The notes below the pieces were generated by a model that was not told where the DNA came from, did not search any database, and was given only the letters and a program-made list of their open reading frames with translations. The position numbers and the translations under genes were made by a program. From Stenotrophomonas rhizophila (GTDB lineage Bacteria; Pseudomonadota; Gammaproteobacteria; Xanthomonadales; Xanthomonadaceae), in assembly GCF_020857975.1 (NCBI RefSeq), contig NZ_JACWUO010000002.1, positions 124,001 through 188,000 on the forward strand: a DNA stretch of 64,000 bases. Direction: 5' to 3'. Shown here in pieces: positions 57,884-64,000 of this stretch (position 1 is the first letter of the stretch; each line of letters starts with the position of its first letter).

Positions 57884-58741
57884 TCAGATCAGCGATGACA
57901 GGATCGGAATGCTGGCGCGCGGGCGCTTGCCGATTTCCTCGACCAGCCGCTGCGCGGCATGCAGGTAGGCCTGCGCGGCCAGCGATTCCGGCGCGGCAGC
58001 GGTGATCGGGGTACCGGCATCGCCCTGTTCGCGGATGCCGATCTCCAGCGGCAGCGAACCCAGCAGCGGCACGCCGTACTGGGCCGCCATGCGCTCGCCG
58101 CCGCCCTGCCCGAACAGGTGCTCGACCTGCCCGCAGTTGCTGCAGGTGTGCACGGCCATGTTCTCGACGATGCCCAGCACCGGCACTTCCACCTTCTCGA
58201 ACATCTTCAGCGCCTTGCGCACATCCAGCGTGGCGATGTCCTGCGGGGTGGTGACGATCACCGCGCCGGCCAGCGGGATCTTCTGGGTGAGGGTGAGCTG
58301 GATGTCGCCGGTACCCGGCGGCAGGTCGATCAACAGGTAGTCCAGGTCGTCCCACAGGGTGTCGTTGAAGAACTGGGTCATCGCCGAGGTCGCCATCGGG
58401 CCGCGCCAGATCATCGGTGTCTCGTCCTCGATCAGGTAACCGATCGACATGGTCTCCACGCCGAACGCGCGCATCGGCTCGATCGACTTGTTGTCCGGGC
58501 TTTCCGGACGGCCGCTCAGGCCCAGCATCGCCGGCACGCTGGGGCCGTAGATGTCCGCATCCAGCAGGCCCACCCGCGCGCCCAGCCTGACCAGCGCCAC
58601 GGCCAGGTTCACCGCCGTGGTGGACTTGCCCACCCCGCCCTTGCCCGACCCCACCGCGATCACGTTGCGGATGCGTGCATGCGGGGTCAATCCCTTCTGC
58701 ACCTGGCTGGCATGGGGACGACGAGACTGGTTGGCGCTCAC
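57884..58741 (-). CDS. Mrp/ApbC-family iron-sulfur cluster carrier ATPase
   Basis: A ParA/MinD-type ATPase of 285 residues that binds and transfers 4Fe-4S clusters in related proteins. The deviant Walker A GSGKGGVGKST (residues 31-41) and the cluster-binding CxxC in HTCSNCG (near 220) are present. It lacks the N-terminal DUF59 domain found in many Mrp proteins. GTG at 58741 is chosen because GGAG lies nine bases upstream; the open frame continues 16 codons further without support. Confidence 0.9.
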   Translation of the reverse strand: MSANQSRRPHASQVQKGLTPHARIRNVIAVGSGKGGVGKSTTAVNLAVALVRLGARVGLLDADIYGPSVPAMLGLSGRPESPDNKSIEPMRAFGVETMSIGYLIEDETPMIWRGPMATSAMTQFFNDTLWDDLDYLLIDLPPGTGDIQLTLTQKIPLAGAVIVTTPQDIATLDVRKALKMFEKVEVPVLGIVENMAVHTCSNCGQVEHLFGQGGGERMAAQYGVPLLGSLPLEIGIREQGDAGTPITAAAPESLAAQAYLHAAQRLVEEIGKRPRASIPILSSLI

Positions 58742-59263
58742 TGCTCTGGACTCCGGGAAAACGGCGACGGTGAACCCATCACTATACAACCATCGTCAGG
58801 ACGGCCTGGGCGGCCGGCGGGCCAATCCGGACAGCTCCGCAGAGCCCAGCTGCGGTTTGCCGACGGGAAGTTGTCCTGTCCTGTCCCGACTGGATTGCAG
58901 CCCTCGCCAGGGCAAGCGCCTCCGAAAATGAACGCCACCTGGCTCCACGCTTCACGACGCCGCTGACGCTTGTGGCCGGAACCCATGCGATCAATTTCAT
59001 CTGAAACCATAAAATATTATTATTTTTCAATTACTTGAACACGCCATTGCGCCAATGCCGACAACCTTGCCTAGCGTGTCTTTATGACCCCTTGATGAAC
59101 AGTTGACAGGTCATGTTAAGGCCGTGTTAACCTCGAGTCATCGGCTGGTGAAGCTGATTCAGAGGCCATGATCGACGGCCTCGATGGGGCACAAGGATGT
59201 CGGGCGCGGGTACGCCCCAGCAGACGCCAGGTGCAAACAAATGACTTCTAGGGGGTTTTACTC
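58742..59263. other. Intergenic region between mrp and the TonB-dependent receptor
   Basis: The 522 bases contain no convincing gene. An AT-rich block (59009-59038, with AAAATATTATTATT) stands out from the GC-rich surroundings, and the receptor promoter lies near 59103. A roughly 130-base untranslated leader follows. The leader and the AT block are the most likely places for regulation. Confidence 0.6.
59103..59131 (+). promoter_or_regulatory. Probable promoter of the TonB-dependent receptor
   Basis: A perfect -35 TTGACA (59103-59108), a 17-base spacer and the -10-like GTTAAC (59126-59131). The start of transcription near 59138 would give a leader of about 125 bases before the ATG at 59264, which has AGGGGG eight bases upstream. 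Confidence 0.55.
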
Positions 59264-62083
59264 ATGACGAACCGCAAGCTGCCCAGCCGCAACCCGCTGA
59301 GCTTTGCACTGGCCTCGGTACTGGTTGTATCGGCCATCACGCCCGCCTTCGCACAGGACGCCAGCGCGCCCCAGGCCGACACCGCCGCCAGCACCCGCGG
59401 CGCCACCCAGCTGGACAAGGTCACCGTGACCGGTTCGCGCATCAAGCGCGCCGAAGTCGAAGGCCCCGCCCCAGTCGTCGTGGTGACCTCCCAGGACATT
59501 GAAAAGCAGGGTTTCAACACCGTCTATGACGCGCTGAACACCCTGAGCCAGTTCACCGGTTCGGTGCAGAACGAATTGTCCTCGGGCAGCTTCACCCAGA
59601 ACGCCAGCTTCCTGAACCTGCGCGGCCTCGGCCCGGGTTACCAGCTGGTGCTGATTAACGGCCGCCGCGCCGCCGACTACCCGCTGCCCTACAACAGCCA
59701 GTCCAACGCGGTGAACCTGGCCAACATCCCGGCCGCGGCGATCGACCGCATCGAAATCCTGTCCGGCGGCGCCTCGGCGATCTACGGTTCGGATGCGGTG
59801 GCCGGCGTGGTCAACGTGATCATGAAGACCAACTTCGAGGGCGACACCATCACCCTGCGCGGTGGCACCACCACCCGTGGCGGCGGCGATTCGGGCCGCC
59901 TGCAGTGGGTGGGTGGCAAGACCGGCAGCAACTGGAGCGTCACCTACGCCTTCGAAGCCATGGAACGCGAGGCGATCTACGCCAGCCAGCGCGACTTCAT
60001 GGATTCCTACCGCGATGATCCGTCGGTCAATCCGGAAGACGCAACCGCCATCGAAGGCGTGCGCTTCACCGTCAACCGCGGCGCCGGTGCGATCCGCGAG
60101 TGGCCGGCACCGGGCATGGAGGAAATCTGCGGCCGCTTCCCGGACTTTGAAACCTTCAAGTCCACCCCCGCTGCGGCAGCACCGAACCGCTGCGGCTACT
60201 TCGGCTACCCGGCCACGCAGACCGTGCGCAACTCCGACAGTTCGCAGTCGGCCTATCTGTACGGCACGTTTGACTTCAACGACGGCCTCCAGGCCTGGGG
60301 CCAGTTGAGCGCGTCGCAATCGGAGGCGAAGATCTCCAGTTCCACCCGCTTCTTCCAGAGCGGTGGCGCACTGGGCATCACCAGCCATTACGATCCGCAG
60401 TTCGGCGGCACCGTCGGCAACATCAACCGCTTCTTCACCCCCAGTGAAGTGGGCAGCCAGGGCGCGCAGAACAACTACACCGAAAAGTCCTTCGACCTGG
60501 CCTTCGGCCTGCGCGGCAACATCGCCGACCGCTTCGACTGGGATGCCACCGTTTCGCACTCGCGCTATACCGCCGACCAGAAGTTCAACTGGCCGGTGGC
60601 CAGCCGGGTCCGCGACTTCTTCTTCGGCCCGCGGCTGGGTACGCGCAACGGGTTGCCGATCTACCGCCTGAACGTGGATCGCCTGCTCAACCCGCTGACC
60701 CCCGAGCAGGTCGCTTCCTTCAGCGAAACCTACAACAGCAGCGCCGAATCCGAGTCCAGCCAGGGCACCTTCACCCTCAGCGGCGATCTGTTCGAACTGC
60801 CGGCCGGCCCGCTGGCGATGGCCAGCGTGCTGGAAGTGGCCAAACAGAAGTACGACATTTCGCCGGACTTCCGCATGGAGCAGGACTACGCCGGCACTGA
60901 AGGCCCGATGGGTCGCACCGCCACCGGCGGTGGCGGCAAGCGCAGCCGCTACGCGGCAGGCCTGGAGTTGAGCGTGCCGATCTTCAGCACGCTGAAGGCC
61001 AACCTGGCCGGCCGCTACGACAAGTACGACGACGCCAGCTCGGTCGATGCCGCCTCCACCTGGATGGCCGGCCTGGAATGGCGTCCGTTCGAGAGCCTGC
61101 TGCTGCGTGCCTCCCATGCCACCAGCTTCCGCGCCCCGGACATGCACTACATCTTCGCCGAGCCGTCCGGCTTCTTCCTCAACGGCGTCACCGACGAATA
61201 CCGCTGCCGTCGTGACGGGCTCAACCCGCTGGACAACAGCGACTGCGGCGCGGGCACCGACTACAACTATTCCATCCAGGGCGACCGCCAGGGCAACCGC
61301 AACCTCAAGGAAGAGACCGGCAAGTCCACCACCGTGGGCTTCGTCTGGGACGTGATGGACCAGATGTCGTTGAGCGTGGATTACTACAACATCACCCTCG
61401 AAGGCGCGGTCAAGGACATCTCCTTCGGTTACCTGACGCGCAATGAAGCCGACTGCCGCCTGGGCCGCACCCGCGACGGCGCACCGGTGGACGGCACCTC
61501 GGCCGCTTGCGACTACTTCCGCAGCCTGGTCGGCCGCGAAGGCATCAATCCGGCGCTTGACGAAGACGAGAAGATCATCGACTACCACTCGGTGCCGTTC
61601 AACCAGGCCACCCAGCGCACTTCGGGCCTGGACGTGTCGTGGAAGTACAAGATCGATACCGACCGCTGGGGCGACTACAACCTGGGCCTGAACTGGACCC
61701 ACGTGCTGAAGCTGGAAGACAAGGAGTTCCCCGGCAGCCCGACCCGCAACGTGCGCGACCACATGCAGTTCTTCAACTTCCGCAGCCGCATCAACTGGAC
61801 TGCCGGCTGGGAGCGTGACGACTGGGCGGCCAACGTGTACGGCTTCCGCTGGGGCTCGCTGCCGAACTGGGGCGAAACCGACCGCATCGGTTCGTATGTG
61901 ATCTGGAACGCCAACGTGCAGAAGAAGATCACCAACAAGGCCACCATCGGCCTGTACGTGAACAACGTCTTCGACACGCTGCGGCCCAAGGACAGCACCT
62001 ACAACGAGTATCCGTACTTCTTCTACAACTACAGTGCGATCGGCCGCGAGATCTTCGTGCAGTTCGAGTACAAGCTGAACTGA
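59264..62083 (+). CDS. TonB-dependent outer-membrane receptor
   Basis: A protein of 939 residues: signal peptide to about residue 30 (ending TPAFA), a TonB-box-like region LDKVTVTGSRIKR (about 51-63), a plug domain with INGRRAADYPLP and IEILSGGASAIYGSDAVAGVVNVIMK, then a 22-strand-type beta barrel that ends in YFFYNYSAIGREIFVQFEYKLN, with a terminal aromatic/hydrophobic pattern. No STN domain is present, so it is not a sigma/anti-sigma transducer. The substrate is unknown; the exported peptidase immediately downstream suggests peptides. The subgroup is common in xanthomonads. Confidence 0.93.
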   Translation: MTNRKLPSRNPLSFALASVLVVSAITPAFAQDASAPQADTAASTRGATQLDKVTVTGSRIKRAEVEGPAPVVVVTSQDIEKQGFNTVYDALNTLSQFTGSVQNELSSGSFTQNASFLNLRGLGPGYQLVLINGRRAADYPLPYNSQSNAVNLANIPAAAIDRIEILSGGASAIYGSDAVAGVVNVIMKTNFEGDTITLRGGTTTRGGGDSGRLQWVGGKTGSNWSVTYAFEAMEREAIYASQRDFMDSYRDDPSVNPEDATAIEGVRFTVNRGAGAIREWPAPGMEEICGRFPDFETFKSTPAAAAPNRCGYFGYPATQTVRNSDSSQSAYLYGTFDFNDGLQAWGQLSASQSEAKISSSTRFFQSGGALGITSHYDPQFGGTVGNINRFFTPSEVGSQGAQNNYTEKSFDLAFGLRGNIADRFDWDATVSHSRYTADQKFNWPVASRVRDFFFGPRLGTRNGLPIYRLNVDRLLNPLTPEQVASFSETYNSSAESESSQGTFTLSGDLFELPAGPLAMASVLEVAKQKYDISPDFRMEQDYAGTEGPMGRTATGGGGKRSRYAAGLELSVPIFSTLKANLAGRYDKYDDASSVDAASTWMAGLEWRPFESLLLRASHATSFRAPDMHYIFAEPSGFFLNGVTDEYRCRRDGLNPLDNSDCGAGTDYNYSIQGDRQGNRNLKEETGKSTTVGFVWDVMDQMSLSVDYYNITLEGAVKDISFGYLTRNEADCRLGRTRDGAPVDGTSAACDYFRSLVGREGINPALDEDEKIIDYHSVPFNQATQRTSGLDVSWKYKIDTDRWGDYNLGLNWTHVLKLEDKEFPGSPTRNVRDHMQFFNFRSRINWTAGWERDDWAANVYGFRWGSLPNWGETDRIGSYVIWNANVQKKITNKATIGLYVNNVFDTLRPKDSTYNEYPYFFYNYSAIGREIFVQFEYKLN

Positions 62084-62103
62084 TCGACCCGCGTCGCAAC
62101 GGA

Positions 62104-62132
62104 GAGCCCGGCCCTGCCGGGCTCTTCGCTTT
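62104..62132 (+). terminator. Partial terminator between receptor and peptidase
   Basis: A perfect 9-bp stem GAGCCCGGC / GCCGGGCTC with a three-base loop, followed by TTCGCTTT. The imperfect T tract and the peptidase start 42 bases later suggest a leaky terminator that lowers peptidase expression relative to the receptor. Confidence 0.55.
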
Positions 62133-62173
62133 GTCGAGTACCTGTATCTGACTCACTCATTCGGAGAATGCGT

Positions 62174-64000
62174 ATGAAGCGCATGTTGCCCCTCCTGGCG
62201 ATGGTCCTGTCGGCGGCTGTTCCGCCCGCCCTCGCCGCCGCCCCCCAGCAAGCGGTCAAGGATTTCGTCGGCCATTCGGCCTACAGCTCGGTCAAGATCT
62301 CGCCCACCGGCGAGTACCTGGCGATCACCGTCGACCAGGGCGACCAGGACGTGCTGACCGTGATCCGCACCAGCGACCTCAAGCCGATCAAGGTCAATGT
62401 GCTGCCGGACAAGAAGAGCGTCGGCTCGTTCTACTGGACCAGCCCGAACCGGCTGATGTTCAACGCGGTCAAGAAGCTCGGCGGCTATGCCTCGCCGATG
62501 TCCACCGGCGAGTGGTATGCGGTCAACGCCGACGGCAGCCAGGCGCGTCCGCTGATCTTCTACGGCACCCGCGATGCCACCCAGCGTGGCAAGGAAGTGG
62601 GCCGCGAAAGCTTCTCGCTGCTCGATACGCTCAAGAACGACGACCAGAACGTGATCATGCAGGCGGTCTCGGCGCGCTCCTCCGAAGGCGGCAACACCGA
62701 AGTGGTGCGCATGGACACCATCAGCGGCCGCCGCACCTCGCTGGGACGCGCGCCCAAGGAAAACTGCAGCATCGCGCTGGATGCGGCCAAGGAGCCGCGT
62801 TTTGCGGTGTGCAGCTCGAGCAAGAACGAGGACGGCGAATACGAGGAACGCAGCGAGCTGTACCGCCGCGATGGCGCTGGCTGGACCCTGCTCAATGCCT
62901 CCAAGGCCGACGGCAGGCACCTGGACGTGATCACCACCACCAACAACGGCACCGTCTACGCCACCCAGAACGACGAGAAGGCCCCGGCCGCGGTAGGCGT
63001 CCTGGATACCACCACCGGTGCGTTCAAGTCCCTGTTCCAGGACCCGGTCGCCGAAGTCTCCAACTACATCTGGTCCACCGACGAGAGCACCCTGATCGGC
63101 GTGGTCACCGAGGCGGCGGCGCCGGCGGTCAAGCTGATCGATGAAAGCCACCCCGACGCCGAACTGTATGCCTCCCTGGCCGCCGCCTTCGACGGGCAGA
63201 TGGTCGATTTTTCCAGCTACACCCAGGACGGCCGCAAGATCATCGTCAGCGTCTACAGCGACAGCAATCCCGGCGAGCTGTACCTGTACGACCGCGACAA
63301 CGGCAAGGCCCGTTTCCTAATGTCGCGCCGGCCGCAGATCGACAAGAAGAACATGGCGTCGATCAAGCCGTTCAGCATCACCACCCGTGACGGCAAGAAG
63401 GTGTTCGGCTACCTGACCCTTCCCAACGGTTCCAACGGCAAGAACCTGCCACTGATCGTCAACCCGCACGGCGGCCCGATCGGCCCGCGTGACAACTGGG
63501 GCTTCAACCCTGAAGCGCAGCTGTTCGCCAACCGCGGCTATGCCACCTTGCAGGTCAACTTCCGCGGCTCGGCCGGCTACGGCAAGGCCTTCCAGGATGC
63601 CGGCCACCGCCAGTGGGACCAGGGCATCCAGAACGACATCCTGGAAGCGACCCACTGGGCGATCGACAACGGTTACATCAACCGCGACCGCATCTGCATC
63701 TACGGCGGCAGCTTCGGCGGCTATTCGGCGCTGATGGCGCCGATCCGCGAACCGGGCCTGTTCAAGTGCGCGTTCGGCTATGTCGGCGTGTACGACGTGG
63801 ACCTGCTGTTCAAGAAGGGCGACATCCCGCAGCGCGACTCGGGCCTGCGCTACCTGCGCCGCACCCACGGCACCGAGCGCGCCGACTGGAACCGCGCCTC
63901 GCCGGCCCTGCGCGCGGCCGAAGTGAAGATCCCGGTCTATCTGGCCGCCGGTGCCCGCGACGTGCGCGCCGTTCCCGAACAGACCGAGATGATGAACAAG
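62174..64000 (+). CDS. Exported S9 (prolyl oligopeptidase) family peptidase, 3' end outside window
   Basis: The first 609 codons are present with no stop before the window edge. A signal peptide (MKRMLPLLAMVLSAAVPPALA) leads to a beta-propeller region, then the alpha/beta hydrolase domain from about residue 390 with VNPHGGPIGPRDNWGF. The nucleophile is Ser513 in YGGSFGGYSA, and Asp596 in AAGARDVRAV is the likely acid; the His must lie beyond the edge. ATG 62174 is chosen over ATG 62168 because GGAGA ends six bases before it. It probably digests peptides in the periplasm for uptake with the upstream receptor. Confidence 0.93.
   Translation, partial: MKRMLPLLAMVLSAAVPPALAAAPQQAVKDFVGHSAYSSVKISPTGEYLAITVDQGDQDVLTVIRTSDLKPIKVNVLPDKKSVGSFYWTSPNRLMFNAVKKLGGYASPMSTGEWYAVNADGSQARPLIFYGTRDATQRGKEVGRESFSLLDTLKNDDQNVIMQAVSARSSEGGNTEVVRMDTISGRRTSLGRAPKENCSIALDAAKEPRFAVCSSSKNEDGEYEERSELYRRDGAGWTLLNASKADGRHLDVITTTNNGTVYATQNDEKAPAAVGVLDTTTGAFKSLFQDPVAEVSNYIWSTDESTLIGVVTEAAAPAVKLIDESHPDAELYASLAAAFDGQMVDFSSYTQDGRKIIVSVYSDSNPGELYLYDRDNGKARFLMSRRPQIDKKNMASIKPFSITTRDGKKVFGYLTLPNGSNGKNLPLIVNPHGGPIGPRDNWGFNPEAQLFANRGYATLQVNFRGSAGYGKAFQDAGHRQWDQGIQNDILEATHWAIDNGYINRDRICIYGGSFGGYSALMAPIREPGLFKCAFGYVGVYDVDLLFKKGDIPQRDSGLRYLRRTHGTERADWNRASPALRAAEVKIPVYLAAGARDVRAVPEQTEMMNK

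Noticed and set aside
58742..59263. Small RNA or small gene in the AT-rich block
   Set aside because: No ORF with ribosome site and no terminator-like hairpin is seen within it; a promoter region for the receptor explains the composition better.
59258..61762. An 834-codon minus-strand frame under the TonB-dependent receptor
   Set aside because: The receptor has a signal peptide, plug and barrel on the plus strand; the reverse frame is a codon-phase shadow.

Overview
The window is high-GC gammaproteobacterial chromosome, most probably Stenotrophomonas or a close relative in the Xanthomonadaceae. Three things support this: the protein sequences look xanthomonad throughout; the order secG, tRNA-Leu, nuoA-N, tRNA-fMet is typical of the group; and gene ends carry many short palindromes with a terminal GTAG, like the SMAG repeats of Stenotrophomonas. 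It is almost fully coding. I see no phage, insertion sequence or CRISPR array, and the sequence runs from a tRNA-fMet terminator at the left to an S9 peptidase cut off by the right edge.

Region 1 (20-16800, minus strand): tpiA, secG, tRNA-Leu(GAG), the complete 14-gene NADH:quinone oxidoreductase operon nuoA to nuoN, and tRNA-fMet. Most nuo genes overlap or nearly touch. Region 2 (17152-22176): a 2-oxoglutarate/Fe(II) oxygenase gene and a divergent cell-envelope set (YejM/PbgA-like sulfatase-fold membrane protein, family 4 glycosyltransferase, polysaccharide deacetylase). Region 3 (22263-28347): glmM, accD, then trpA, a lipoprotein gene and trpB, with a divergent LysR gene that resembles trpI.

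Region 4 (28533-38562, minus strand) is the most unusual part. Five tightly spaced genes encode a YqiJ/NfeD-like membrane protein, a YqiK-like flotillin, a 1785-residue AAA ATPase, an unrecognised 240-residue protein and a TelA-family protein. The set sits between trpF and trpI/trpB, genes that are often neighbours in relatives. It looks like a membrane-microdomain plus giant-ATPase stress or envelope-maintenance module whose function I cannot assign. Region 5 (38774-46943): trpF, truA, a VOC-family gene, fimV, asd, a 2-hydroxyacid dehydrogenase, aroC and prmB, mostly joined by 4-base start/stop overlaps.

Region 6 (47231-58741) is a housekeeping mosaic: a SCO1/SenC copper protein, psd, rraB-like, a LysM lytic transglycosylase, the YjgR-type ATPase, greB, a DUF3025 gene, rimO, a dienelactone hydrolase, a HIT protein, a small membrane protein, dcd and an Mrp/ApbC ATPase. 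Region 7 (59264-64000): a TonB-dependent receptor followed by an exported S9 peptidase, probably a peptide acquisition pair. GTAG palindromes lie in regions 1, 2, 3, 5 and 6, and in several places the repeat itself supplies the stop codon of the neighbouring gene.
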